From contig NZ_FUYA01000002.1 of the NCBI RefSeq assembly GCF_900167065.1, positions 1 to 41,531 of the forward strand: 41,531 nt of DNA. The letters run 5' to 3'. Shown piece after piece: positions 32,715-41,466 of the stretch (position 1 is the first letter of the stretch; every line of letters begins with the position of its first letter). The notes beneath the pieces were generated by a model. It saw nothing but the letters and a program-made list of their open reading frames with translations, was not told where the DNA came from and made no database searches. The stretch is from Desulfobaculum bizertense DSM 18034. GTDB lineage: Bacteria; Desulfobacterota; Desulfovibrionia; Desulfovibrionales; Desulfovibrionaceae. The position numbers and the translations under genes were made by a program.

Positions 32715-32734
32715 AGGACCTCCAGAAAAGAGAG

Positions 32735-33187
32735 TTAGAGAGTTTTGAGGACGTGGGTCAGGGCTTCCGGGGTGTCTTCGGCTTCCTCAATTTCGAGAGA
32801 GCGAAGATATTCAAGCCCCTGTCGCTGAAATTCTTTGTGCCCGGCCTCTGCGCAAATGCCAGGACAGTATTCCTGTACCATTTCCCAGCTTGTTTCGTCG
32901 ATGAGATTGCCCTTAAAGAAGGGCCATGCGCGGCAAATGTCGGGACGACCGGGGTGCACTCCGCAGCCTTTTCCCTGTTTGAAAAAAATACAGTAGCCGT
33001 CGTCGCCAGTGATGAGACGAATTTTGCCACTTTTTTCTTCTGTATAACTGCTGCGCATCTCGTCCAGCTCGAGTCCGAGGAACTCGGCAAGACGCTTCTG
33101 GTCTTTGGCTGCCATGATGATGCCACCTTCACCCTTGCAGCAGTGGCCACACATCTTGCATTCAAAGGCCGAAATAGTCTGGGTCAT
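32735..33187 (-). CDS. YkgJ-family cysteine-cluster protein
   Basis: A 150-residue protein of the zinc/iron-chelating YkgJ (UPF0153) family. Cysteines at 10, 13, 16 and 17 form the CxxCxxCC knuckle; Cys66, Cys75, Cys85 (RPDICRAWPF), Cys108 and Cys112 complete the set. The metal bound is unknown (Zn or Fe-S). The start overlaps the CoA-binding protein stop (ATGA), so the two are coupled. Function is not established in the family. Confidence 0.9.
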   Translation of the reverse strand: MTQTISAFECKMCGHCCKGEGGIIMAAKDQKRLAEFLGLELDEMRSSYTEEKSGKIRLITGDDGYCIFFKQGKGCGVHPGRPDICRAWPFFKGNLIDETSWEMVQEYCPGICAEAGHKEFQRQGLEYLRSLEIEEAEDTPEALTHVLKTL

Positions 33188-33597
33188 CCAAAAAGTCTCC
33201 TGTGCTCAACCATGAGGCAGCGATCTTCTACCACCGCGGTCGAGGTTTGGTTAAGCAACGTCTGAGCTTCCAGACTGCTGATGCCAGACTGCATCCAGAA
33301 CAGCAGGGGCGCTTCGGAAAGGGCCAGACATTCTTTGGCATGGCCCGGGCAGTATGCAGGTGCCCGAAACACGTCAACGCAGTCAATGCGTTCGGGAATG
33401 TCTGTTATGCTCTGATAGGTGGTCAGTCCCCACACATTTTTGCGTTTGGGATGCACCGGAATCACCGTAAAGCCAGCATCAATAAGATAGCGGCCGACCA
33501 TGTTAACCGGTTGTCCTTCAACATCTTTTGCGCCGATGATGGCGATGGTGTTGACCTTGGCCAGAAGTTCCCTGACTGTATCGTCTGACAGTAGCAT
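33184..33597 (-). CDS. CoA-binding domain protein (YccU-like)
   Basis: A 137-residue Rossmann-fold protein of the CoA_binding family. The motif AIIGAKDVEGQPVNMVGRYL near the N-terminus and VIPVHPKRKNVWGL are characteristic, as is LFWMQSGISS towards the C-terminus. The family includes the nucleotide-binding part of succinyl-CoA synthetase alpha; stand-alone members have no settled role. The ATG at 33597 has GGAG upstream. It heads the YkgJ/DnaJ operon and is divergent from mqnC across 113 nt. Confidence 0.88.
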   Translation of the reverse strand: MLLSDDTVRELLAKVNTIAIIGAKDVEGQPVNMVGRYLIDAGFTVIPVHPKRKNVWGLTTYQSITDIPERIDCVDVFRAPAYCPGHAKECLALSEAPLLFWMQSGISSLEAQTLLNQTSTAVVEDRCLMVEHRRLFG

Positions 33598-33710
33598 TGG
33601 CAGCTCCGTGGTTGCGAAATATTCGGGGATGGGCCATTGTGAGCCGCATCCGGGCCTTGTTGTCCGTAAATTTGCTGTAATCGTCAAGCAACCCAAAAGG
33701 GGTGAATCTC

Positions 33711-34739
33711 ATGTCGGAGCGTTTGACTCCCGAAGCAGCTCTGAAGCTGCTGACCGAGGAATCGGTTTTTAGTCTGGGCCGCATGGCACATGCACGGCGG
33801 ATGGAACTGCATCCTGACCGACGCGTGACCTACATTGTGGACCGGAATATTAATTATACCAATGTGTGCATGTCTGGCTGCAAGTTCTGCGCGTTTTTCC
33901 GTGCACCCGGTGATGAGGGTGGCTATGTCCTGTCCAAGGATGTGCTGGCCGACAAAGTTCGCGAAACCGTCGAGCTTGGTGGCTATCAGATTCTTTTGCA
34001 GGGTGGCATGAACCCTGATCTTGATCTTGCCTTCTATGAAGACATGCTCTCTTTCCTGAAAGAGAAATTCCCCTCAGTTGCCATTCATGGCTTCTCCCCG
34101 TCCGAAATTTGGTACTGGGGTCAGGAAAGTGGCCTTGGACACGTTGAAGTTATGCGCCGTCTGGTTGCCGCTGGTCTTGATTCCATTCCCGGTGGCGGTG
34201 CAGAAATTCTGGTCGACCGTGTGCGTAGTGATGTTTCTCCGCGCAAGGCAACGGCTGACCAGTGGCTTGAAGTCATGCGCGATGCCCACGGACTGGGCCT
34301 GCGTACGACCGCAACCATGATGCTTGGCGAAGGCGAAACCCTTGAAGAACGCATTGAGCATCTGGACCGGATTCGTTCCCTGCAGGATGAAACCGGTGGC
34401 TTTACCGCGTTTATTCCGTGGACCTTCCAGCCTGAACACACCCGTTTGCCCCGACCTGAGGCTTCGAGTGAAACCTACCTCAAAACGCTGGCTCTGTCCC
34501 GTCTGTACCTCGACAACATCGACAACGTGCAGGCTTCTTGGGTTACGCAGGGACCACTTATTGGTCAGCTTGCCCTGTTCTGGGGTGCCAACGATTTTGG
34601 GTCCACCATGATCGAAGAAAATGTCGTGGCTGCTGCTGGTGTGCATTTCCGCCTGCCAGAATCCAAGCTGCGTTCCCTCGTGGAATCGGCTGGCTTTGTG
34701 CCGTGCCGTCGGCGCATGGATTATACTCTGATGGAGTAA
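33711..34739 (+). CDS. mqnC: Cyclic dehypoxanthinyl futalosine synthase MqnC
   Basis: A 342-residue radical-SAM enzyme of the futalosine menaquinone pathway, cyclising dehypoxanthine futalosine. The cluster motif CMSGCKFC gives Cys53, Cys57 and Cys60 (CxxxCxxC), preceded by the NINYTNVC block typical of MqnC/MqnE/CofH. The downstream GGGAEILVD and the FIPWTFQPEHT segment favour MqnC. MqnE and CofH are close relatives; the length and sequence pattern point to MqnC, but this was not tested by alignment. AAGGGG lies upstream of the ATG. Other mqn genes are not in the window. A strong terminator follows. Confidence 0.88.
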   Translation: MSERLTPEAALKLLTEESVFSLGRMAHARRMELHPDRRVTYIVDRNINYTNVCMSGCKFCAFFRAPGDEGGYVLSKDVLADKVRETVELGGYQILLQGGMNPDLDLAFYEDMLSFLKEKFPSVAIHGFSPSEIWYWGQESGLGHVEVMRRLVAAGLDSIPGGGAEILVDRVRSDVSPRKATADQWLEVMRDAHGLGLRTTATMMLGEGETLEERIEHLDRIRSLQDETGGFTAFIPWTFQPEHTRLPRPEASSETYLKTLALSRLYLDNIDNVQASWVTQGPLIGQLALFWGANDFGSTMIEENVVAAAGVHFRLPESKLRSLVESAGFVPCRRRMDYTLME

Positions 34740-34774
34740 GCCCTGACACGGGTTTTTCTTATCGACACAATGTG

Positions 34775-34805
34775 GCGAAGCCCTTAGAGGGCTTCGCTTT
34801 TTTTT
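34775..34805 (+). terminator. Rho-independent terminator after mqnC
   Basis: GCGAAGCCC / GGGCTTCGC (34775-34783 and 34789-34797), a perfect 9-bp stem with a TTAGA loop and eight T. Confidence 0.95.
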
Positions 34806-34940
34806 AAGCACCCGAAAGCCCGACCTTTTTTGTCGTCAATTCGACGAAGGGCTTACCATTCCTGCATATCTTGTTCTCTCGCCAGTGGCGTGATATTCTA
34901 AAAGCCTCAAAAAACGACATTTGGACGAAGAGAGGGCTTC

Positions 34941-36491
34941 GTGGGGAAAAAGATGCAGATGACGCAGGGTGAACTGATCTCCATGCCTGAGAGGGCTACG
35001 GGGGCTGTTCCTGTTGCAGAAGCCGCTTCTGTCCCCCTCGAACGTGAGCCAGAAGAGCAGGTCTCGCGAGCACCAGAAAAGTCCGTGAGTCTGTTTTTCT
35101 CCGCCTGTCCCTTCCCGATGGCTATCTGGCGTCGCAACGCCGATGGCCTTTTTTGTTTGGACGAGGTAAATGCTGCGGCCCAGCACTTTTTTGGCCCAGA
35201 AATTCAGCGCTTTTTGGGTGAGGATATCCGGACCATTTTTGTCGATCTGCCTGAACTTTCAGGGATGCTCGAACGTGCTGCTCGTGAAAATATTTCCCTT
35301 CATCAGAACCTGAATTATCCGACCAGAACTCAACCTGCGCGCCATCTGCGCATGAAGTTTTATTTTATCCCGGCTTCATATGACGAAGTGATTTTGTACT
35401 GCGAGGATAAAACCTCTGGCATGAAGTCGTGGGAAGAGCGGAAACGTGCGCAGAGTCGTTTTGAGACGCTGTTTCAGTCTGCGCCTGTGGGAATCTATCA
35501 GACAGGCGAGGAAGGACGGCTGGAGCACGTCAATGAGCGCCTTGTGCGTATGTATGGCTATCAGGATGCAGAGGACATGGAGCTTCGGGTTGCTGATCCC
35601 TGTGAACTGATTGTGGATGCAGAACAGCGAGGCGTGCTCCGGCGTCGACTCATGGAGGAAGATATTGTCCGGGATTTTGAGTGCCTTGTGCGCCGGTGCA
35701 ATGGTGAGTCTTTTTGGGTGAGCAGGAGTGTGCGGATTGCCAAGAATGCGGCCGGGCAGATTGTGTCGACCTTTGGCTTTGAGCTGGATATTTCCGAGCG
35801 CAAGTCGTCTGAGGCCCTGCGGGAAGAAATTGAACGCATCACGCGCCATGATCTCAAGTCCCCGCTGAATGCTATTGTCGGGTTGTCGAATTTTATGGCC
35901 GAGGATGAGGCGTTCTCTCCTGACCAGCGGGAGAACCTGCGGCTTATTGAGCATTCCGGCAACACCATGCTCAACATGATTAACCTTTCTCTTGCGGTTT
36001 ATCGTATGGAGCGGGGCACGTACCGAATGGAAAAGGAAACGCACGATGTCTTTTCCATTCTGCGGGAAGTGCTGTTTGAGTTGCGCAACGTGACAGGCTC
36101 ACACGACGTTGAGATCAAGGTTTTGTATAATGGCATTCCGGCAGGTCCAGAGTGCAGCCAGCCCGTGCGGGGAGAGAAACTCCTGTTTTGGGCGATGTTT
36201 TACCATCTGGTGCGTAACGCTGTCGAAGCCTCAGGCTCTGGTGGGGTCGTGCAGGTGGCTCTGGAGAATGAAGGGGATTTCGTCAGGCTGTCGATTCACA
36301 ACGATGGCGTCGTGCCTGTCCCTGTTCGGGAATCACTTTTTGAGAAGTTTGTGACCTTTGGCAAGAATTCGGGCACAGGTTTTGGAGCGTATTGTGCCCG
36401 CCTCATCGCGTTGGAGATGGGGAATGATATCCGCTACCAGACCAGCGAAGAAACGGGCACAACCATGATATGTCTTTTGCCTGCCCTCTAG
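34941..36491 (+). CDS. Soluble PAS-domain sensor histidine kinase
   Basis: A 516-residue kinase without membrane segments. An N-terminal PAS-like region (about 48-155) is followed by a typical PAS domain (about 172-290, with SAPVGIYQTGEEGRLEHVNE and an ISERK exit). The dimerisation domain has its phosphoacceptor His303 in RHDLKSPLN. The ATPase domain has the N-box FYHLVRNAVEAS and a weakly conserved G region (GKNSGTGFGAYCARLIA). Ligand unknown. Start is GTG at 34941 (GAGAGGG upstream) or ATG at 34953. Its stop codon abuts the mltC stop with no spacer. A response regulator partner is not adjacent. Confidence 0.9.
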   Translation: MGKKMQMTQGELISMPERATGAVPVAEAASVPLEREPEEQVSRAPEKSVSLFFSACPFPMAIWRRNADGLFCLDEVNAAAQHFFGPEIQRFLGEDIRTIFVDLPELSGMLERAARENISLHQNLNYPTRTQPARHLRMKFYFIPASYDEVILYCEDKTSGMKSWEERKRAQSRFETLFQSAPVGIYQTGEEGRLEHVNERLVRMYGYQDAEDMELRVADPCELIVDAEQRGVLRRRLMEEDIVRDFECLVRRCNGESFWVSRSVRIAKNAAGQIVSTFGFELDISERKSSEALREEIERITRHDLKSPLNAIVGLSNFMAEDEAFSPDQRENLRLIEHSGNTMLNMINLSLAVYRMERGTYRMEKETHDVFSILREVLFELRNVTGSHDVEIKVLYNGIPAGPECSQPVRGEKLLFWAMFYHLVRNAVEASGSGGVVQVALENEGDFVRLSIHNDGVVPVPVRESLFEKFVTFGKNSGTGFGAYCARLIALEMGNDIRYQTSEETGTTMICLLPAL

Positions 36492-37682
36492 TTATGCGCC
36501 AGAGAATTCTTTTTTGGCGCTGAGAACTTTCTGTATGTATCTGCGTGTTTCAGCGTAGGGCAAATCCGATTTCAGCTTTGCATAGACCTGTGAAGGACTC
36601 ATGGCATTGATGCGCTGTGCTGCATCATTTCTGTTGCGGCTAAAAGTACGGAACACGTTGCCTGCTCCCGTGTTGTATGCTGCAATAACGCAGTACTCTC
36701 GAGTCTGTGGGTTGCGCACTTTGGCAAGGTGGCTTGTGTCCAGAATGTGCAGGTACGCGGTGCCATAGGTAATGTTGTTTCTGGCATTGAACAGAAAACT
36801 TTTTGTTGGCGGGGTCTTGGACCCTGTGAGATTGCGCCGGACCTCAACCCCGGCACTGCGCGGGACGATCTGCATCAGACCAAAGGCCGGGATGTGGCTG
36901 ACCGCAAAGGGGTTGAAGTTGCTTTCGGTTTTGATAACCGCATAGATGAGGCTGCGGTCCACATTGAAACGGCGGCTCTGTTCGTTGACGATGTCAGCAT
37001 ATTTATGAGCACGCACATCCATATGGTTGCTTTGCAGTGGAAAGCTGACGCTGTGGACTGTCTGGCCTGTGCTGAGTCTGCTTGTCCGCATTTTGGTCGC
37101 AACGAGGTAGCGGGCGAAGCGTCTGGCTCGCCACTGCCAGCGGATGGCCTTGCCGTCCCGGTCCTTAACCTGATTATACAGGAAGGGTTCTCCCTTGAAC
37201 TCAACCTGTTTGTCAGAGAAAAGATCGACGTTGCGAGGATCTGCCGGAGCGAGCAGGGTTCCAACAAGGGCGTTTTCCAAACTCAGTTTGGGATTTTTGC
37301 TGTCCACGCTCTGGACCGTGACCGTGCCGCTGTCAAAGGTAACAACAGAACGCGCCCGGTAGCCGTCAGAGTATTTGACGTAGGTCTTGCGGTTGGATTC
37401 TTTGCGCTGCTTGCGGCCCCACACTTTATCAACATGGGAGCGGAACGCTGCGACACGTCGTTGGAAGCTCTGGATGTCAGATTTGAGGGCCTGAGGATTG
37501 TTGATGTACCGGGTGGTCTTTTTTTGTGCCAGCTGCTGAGCGGCATGGCGGTCGCCATCCACGGCAATACGTTTGAGCAGAATGTTGTCGCCAGAGGCGC
37601 AACCTGTCAAAGAAAGAAGGGCTGCGAGAGCGGCAGCGCCGAGACTTGATGAAATCTTGGAAGGATGAAAAAGCTTGAACAT
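36492..37682 (-). CDS. mltC: Membrane-bound lytic murein transglycosylase (MltC-like)
   Basis: A 396-residue outer-membrane lipoprotein. The lipobox LTGC puts the lipidated cysteine at residue 28. An MltC-type N-terminal domain (about 50-215) precedes the SLT goose-lysozyme domain (about 225-390) with the catalytic Glu253 in AVIKTESNFNPFA, GLMQIVP and AAYNTGAGNV. It cleaves peptidoglycan to anhydro-muropeptides. No clear ribosome-binding site was seen. The stop is adjacent to that of the convergent histidine kinase gene, so their transcripts must overlap or terminate inside coding sequence. Confidence 0.9.
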   Translation of the reverse strand: MFKLFHPSKISSSLGAAALAALLSLTGCASGDNILLKRIAVDGDRHAAQQLAQKKTTRYINNPQALKSDIQSFQRRVAAFRSHVDKVWGRKQRKESNRKTYVKYSDGYRARSVVTFDSGTVTVQSVDSKNPKLSLENALVGTLLAPADPRNVDLFSDKQVEFKGEPFLYNQVKDRDGKAIRWQWRARRFARYLVATKMRTSRLSTGQTVHSVSFPLQSNHMDVRAHKYADIVNEQSRRFNVDRSLIYAVIKTESNFNPFAVSHIPAFGLMQIVPRSAGVEVRRNLTGSKTPPTKSFLFNARNNITYGTAYLHILDTSHLAKVRNPQTREYCVIAAYNTGAGNVFRTFSRNRNDAAQRINAMSPSQVYAKLKSDLPYAETRRYIQKVLSAKKEFSGA

Positions 37683-37710
37683 TTCGAGGATGATAGTGAA
37701 ATATTCAAGG

Positions 37711-37740
37711 ATATCAAGGGCCGGAACAGACCCTTGATAT
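37711..37740. other. Intergenic hairpin between mltC and the small upstream gene
   Basis: ATATCAAGGG / CCCTTGATAT, a perfect 10-bp inverted repeat with a 10-nt loop. No T-run follows on either strand, so it is more likely an operator or attenuating hairpin than a terminator. It lies upstream of mltC on the minus strand. Confidence 0.6.
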
Positions 37741-37751
37741 ATTCTGATTCA

Positions 37752-38063
37752 TTAGGCAAAGCTCACGCCAAGGCGGGTCTGGAGATCGGCCAAAATTGCG
37801 GAGCCGCGCTCTTCGTCTGCTGTAAACAGCTCATCCAGAAGAGCAGAAGGAATGACATCTGGCTGATAGCGGATGGTGATGGTTTGCGTAAATATGCTGA
37901 CCTTCACGTCATCAACGCCCTTTGGCATTTCGTCAAACTTCGGAAGTTTGGAAAATTCTGGGGAGCTGAGAATCGCAGGATTCACCTTGATTTTCAGGGT
38001 CCCGGAGCTGTGGGACGCGATACGAAGGTAATCACGGGCTTTGAGCAGCCATTCAAAGTTCAT
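37752..38063 (-). CDS. Small protein resembling cysteine-less HMA-type domains
   Basis: A 103-residue soluble protein, family not assigned with certainty. The order of secondary structure (strand TLKIKVNPAIL, then helix, strand VDDVKVSIFTQ, strand TITIRYQPDVI, helix PSALLDELF) suggests a ferredoxin-like fold similar to heavy-metal-associated domains without the CxxC. There are no cysteines, so metal binding in the usual way is unlikely. AGAGGAAC precedes the ATG at 38063. It may be cotranscribed with mltC across a hairpin. It is divergent from the M24 peptidase gene. Confidence 0.75.
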   Translation of the reverse strand: MNFEWLLKARDYLRIASHSSGTLKIKVNPAILSSPEFSKLPKFDEMPKGVDDVKVSIFTQTITIRYQPDVIPSALLDELFTADEERGSAILADLQTRLGVSFA

Positions 38064-38266
38064 ATGTCTCTGTTCCTCTTGTGGGTTCGAAAGTCGTTTC
38101 CCGAGAGAGTCGGTGTTTTGGTATGGAACTCTCCACAGGACGGAGCGCTTCTATACTCGGTGCGCTCTGGCATGGCAAGTCAGGTACCGCGCTGAGGTGC
38201 GCGAAAGATTTTTTGTAAACATTTTGCAGTAGGACTGGCAATTTTTTTCCCAGGCAAGGAGCAGTT

Positions 38267-39493
38267 ATGTTTGAAGCTATAGACATTATCCCTCGTGAGG
38301 AACTGGAGCGACGCTGGTCGCGGTGCCGTACTCTTCTTTCTGAACTGCTTCCTGATGCCAGCGGACTTTTGGTCAGCTCGCGGCTGACGGGGTACTGGCT
38401 GACAGGAAGCTGGGTGAATGGGCTGGTGTGGCTCCCAAAGAATGGTGAAGCCGTGCTTATGGTTCGCCGGGGGCTGGAGCGGGCAGAGATGGAATCGACT
38501 GTTACGCACAAACTCCCGTATCGTTCGTATCGCGACATTCAGGGCATTGCTGCGACGTGCGGAGTGCCGATGACTGGCGTTATCGGTGTGGATATGGGCG
38601 TCCTGCCGTGGGCGATGGGCGAGCGTCTTGCTTCCTCTCTGGAAGGCGCTCGCTGTGTCGCTGCGGACCATGTGATTTCTTTGGCCCGTTCTGTCAAAAC
38701 TCCGTGGGAACTTGAGCGGCAGCGTCGTTGTGGTCAGCAGCATGCTTTGGCTCTGACTGATGTTTTGCCTCGGGCTATACGGCCCGGCATGTCCGAGCAG
38801 GAAATTTCCCGCATTGCATGGGACGTTTTCCTTGAGCTTGGGCACATGGGACCAACCCGCATGGGCAACTTTGGCGAAGAAATGTTTTTTGGTCACATTG
38901 CTGCTGGAGACAATGGCAACTATCCCAGCACGTTTAATGGGCCACTCGGTCTCAAAGGGGGGCATCCCTCAGCACCATTTATGGGCAGTGCAGATTCCGT
39001 ATGGGAAAAGGGACAGATTCTTTCCTGTGACATTGGCTTTTGTTTGGCTGGGTATCAGACAGACCGGACGCAGGTATATTTTGCCGGAACTCCTGACGAG
39101 ATTCCTGCGGATGTTCAGAAAGCGCATGAGTTTTGCGTGAAGGTTCAGAACTGGACTGCTGAGAGCATGCGACCCGGTGCGCTCCCTGAGGATTTATATT
39201 TGCATACTCTGGAGTGGGCCAAGCAGGAAGGCTTTGCAGATGGCTATATGGGTGTTGGTCAGAATCAGGTGCGTTTTTTGGGGCATGGTATTGGGCTGGT
39301 CATTGACGAATTCCCGCCGCTTGCCAAGAAAGTTCGCCGTCCGCTCGAAGAGGGGATGGTCATTGCCGTTGAACCCAAGATCGGTATCCCCAGCATTGGA
39401 ATGGTTGGCATAGAAAACACGTTTGAAGTCAAGGCAGATGGGGCGGTGAGCCTCACAGGAGACTGTACAGATATTTTGTGCATTACAGAGTAA
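38267..39493 (+). CDS. M24-family Xaa-Pro aminopeptidase-like peptidase
   Basis: A 408-residue metallopeptidase with a creatinase-like N-terminal domain (about 1-140) and a pita-bread catalytic domain. The five metal ligands are present: Asp255 and Asp266 (DIGFCLAGYQTDRTQ), His340 (FLGHGIGL), Glu369 (AVEPKIG) and Glu383 (IENTF). Members cleave an N-terminal residue before proline or act on other small substrates such as creatine or ectoine derivatives; which one is not determined. AAGGAG precedes the ATG. A bidirectional terminator follows. Confidence 0.9.
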   Translation: MFEAIDIIPREELERRWSRCRTLLSELLPDASGLLVSSRLTGYWLTGSWVNGLVWLPKNGEAVLMVRRGLERAEMESTVTHKLPYRSYRDIQGIAATCGVPMTGVIGVDMGVLPWAMGERLASSLEGARCVAADHVISLARSVKTPWELERQRRCGQQHALALTDVLPRAIRPGMSEQEISRIAWDVFLELGHMGPTRMGNFGEEMFFGHIAAGDNGNYPSTFNGPLGLKGGHPSAPFMGSADSVWEKGQILSCDIGFCLAGYQTDRTQVYFAGTPDEIPADVQKAHEFCVKVQNWTAESMRPGALPEDLYLHTLEWAKQEGFADGYMGVGQNQVRFLGHGIGLVIDEFPPLAKKVRRPLEEGMVIAVEPKIGIPSIGMVGIENTFEVKADGAVSLTGDCTDILCITE

Positions 39494-39529
39494 AAAAAGC
39501 CCCGGGCGTTTGGCTCGGGGCTTTTTTTT
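39492..39529. terminator. Bidirectional terminator between the M24 peptidase and dsbD genes
   Basis: GCCCCGGGC / GCTCGGGGC (39499-39507 and 39513-39521, one G-T pair) flanked by A7 on the left and T8 on the right, so it can act in both directions between the convergent genes. Confidence 0.92.
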
Positions 39530-39534
39530 GATGT

Positions 39535-41373
39535 CTACTTTTTGAGGTGGCTCGCAAGTGCCTGTTCCATTTGGGAACTGGTGAACAGGTCGCGGAGCAC
39601 CAGCGGCTGTTTTGACCGGTCTCCTTTCGGGAAGATGGCAACAACCGGGATACTCTGGCTCCCCAGAGCATTCAGAAGTTTCATGCCGTCAGGGTTGTGG
39701 TCGGTCAGGTCAACCTGAATCAGTTTGGCCCGATATTCTTTGGACCACTTTTGGAGTTTGTCCGGAGTGAGTGTTGTCTTTTTGAGTGCCTTGCAGTTCG
39801 TGCACCACGCCGCGCTAAAGTCAAGGATGATCGGTTCCTTGCCAAGCAACTCTTCAAACTGTGTTGCCTGGAATTCTGCCCACGGTTCGGGAGCATCTGC
39901 CTGCATGAGGAGAGGCCAGGCCGCGACAACAAGTGCGGCAGCTGCGGCCCGGATGCTCCAGCGTTTCAGTGCGCTTTGTGACAGCGAGGTCCACTGGCCC
40001 CATATCCATGCGGCAAGTGCGATGACCCACATGAATGCCATTGCCGGGATGAGCAGGCTTTGCGGGATGATACTCAGCAGGTACACGCAGGTTGCCAGCA
40101 GGAAGAGCCCGACGCCCTGTTCGAGGTAGCCACACCAGCGCCCCGGTTTGGGGAAGCGTTTGGCAAGGCTTGGGAAAATGGCCATTGCAAGGAATGGAGA
40201 GGACATACCAAGTCCGATGAAGACAAAAACAAGAGCAACAATGAGTGGTGGCTGTGCCAGCACCCAGCCCAGAACGCCGCCAAGGAATGGGCCACTGCAT
40301 GGCGTTGCCAGCAGCGTTGCCAGAATGCCTGTAAACAGGGCCTGCATTCGTGGTGATTTGCTTGTGCCTGAGGTCTTGAGGTCAATGACTGGGAGATTAA
40401 ACAGGCCAAACAGCGAGAGTGACAGTGCAAAGATGAGTGCTGTGATACCAATCACGAGGTATGGCTTTTGGAAAATTTGCCCCCACGCAAGGCCAAGGCT
40501 ACTCAGTATTCCTGCGAGGAAAACAAAGTACAGCAAGATGCCCAGAGAAAAGAAGACGTTATGTTCCCGGAATGTATGGATTCGTTTTTTTTCGTCTTCT
40601 TCTTGTGCGCCGCCAAGAAGTGCTGAAATCTTCAGGCTGATAACAGGCAGCACGCAGGGCATGAAGTTGAGGATAAAGCCCGCAATAAAGGCCAGAAGCA
40701 GTGCTTTTCCAAGTCCTGTAACTTCAAAGCCCGGTGCGAAGTATTGGGGGGTAAACTGAGGGTTAAACCCTTGTGTTTCGTGTAGGTCTGTTGCGTGGCT
40801 TTTTTGTGCTTCCTGGCCATCACTCATGGATAGAGCGGCACGGTATTCTCTCCACCATGGTTGGCTTTCTGCGCTTTTGAGTGTTTCGCCTTTTGCCTTT
40901 CCCGCTTCAAAAGCTGTCGGCATCTGTATGGGCATGCAGCTTGTTTTTGTGCACAGCAGGCCTTTGAGTGTGCCGTTGAGGGTTGCCTCTTTGTTTTGGA
41001 GTTCGCCTGGCATCAGCGGGACGAACAGCGGTGTTTCTGTCTCGTAAGCAAAAATGGTTTTATTCGGTTCAAAGGTGTCAGGCTCAGCCTTGCCCGGAGG
41101 GTATGCCGTTTTTTTTTCTTCACCATTAAGTGTGACGGAAAGTGTCGTCGGAAGTCCTGTGTCACCCGGAGGATTGCCGTAGAGATGGGCCTCTTTTTGA
41201 GGTGTGACCCACAGCACTGCGAGGTAGCCGCCACGTGTCGGGGTGTCCGAACGGTACAGCTCCCAGTGTTGGTTGACGGGGTTGGCGTAGGCTATCTGAG
41301 TCATTAGCGCGCACGCTACAAGAGCTATATTCAGCACCAACCAGAACTTTCGGGAAAGGTGGATTTTTTTCAT
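39535..41373 (-). CDS. dsbD: Thiol:disulfide interchange protein DsbD
   Basis: A 612-residue inner-membrane reductant carrier. Signal peptide (cleavage probably after Ala30 in AYA|NP). The N-terminal periplasmic domain has a cysteine pair at 141 and 146 (CTKTSC). The central eight-helix domain has the membrane cysteines Cys240 (FMPCVLP) and Cys359 (ATPCSGP). The C-terminal thioredoxin domain has WCTNC (524/527). Electrons pass from cytoplasmic thioredoxin to periplasmic thiols, needed for cytochrome c maturation and disulfide isomerisation, important in cytochrome-rich sulfate reducers. No good ribosome-binding site was seen before the ATG. The next feature upstream is the tRNA-Lys gene. Confidence 0.95.
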   Translation of the reverse strand: MKKIHLSRKFWLVLNIALVACALMTQIAYANPVNQHWELYRSDTPTRGGYLAVLWVTPQKEAHLYGNPPGDTGLPTTLSVTLNGEEKKTAYPPGKAEPDTFEPNKTIFAYETETPLFVPLMPGELQNKEATLNGTLKGLLCTKTSCMPIQMPTAFEAGKAKGETLKSAESQPWWREYRAALSMSDGQEAQKSHATDLHETQGFNPQFTPQYFAPGFEVTGLGKALLLAFIAGFILNFMPCVLPVISLKISALLGGAQEEDEKKRIHTFREHNVFFSLGILLYFVFLAGILSSLGLAWGQIFQKPYLVIGITALIFALSLSLFGLFNLPVIDLKTSGTSKSPRMQALFTGILATLLATPCSGPFLGGVLGWVLAQPPLIVALVFVFIGLGMSSPFLAMAIFPSLAKRFPKPGRWCGYLEQGVGLFLLATCVYLLSIIPQSLLIPAMAFMWVIALAAWIWGQWTSLSQSALKRWSIRAAAAALVVAAWPLLMQADAPEPWAEFQATQFEELLGKEPIILDFSAAWCTNCKALKKTTLTPDKLQKWSKEYRAKLIQVDLTDHNPDGMKLLNALGSQSIPVVAIFPKGDRSKQPLVLRDLFTSSQMEQALASHLKK

Positions 41374-41466
41374 GTTTCAACATTAAGTAGAAAAAAAGTT
41401 GTTGACAAGTTTTTGCCTAAGGTGCAAAAGCAAACCCGCTTCGACGGTACGCCGTCACCGAAACGT

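Noticed and set aside
41374-41466. Complete promoter for the tRNA-Lys gene
   Set aside because: TTGACA at 41402 is attractive as a -35, but no acceptable -10 occurs 16-18 nt downstream.
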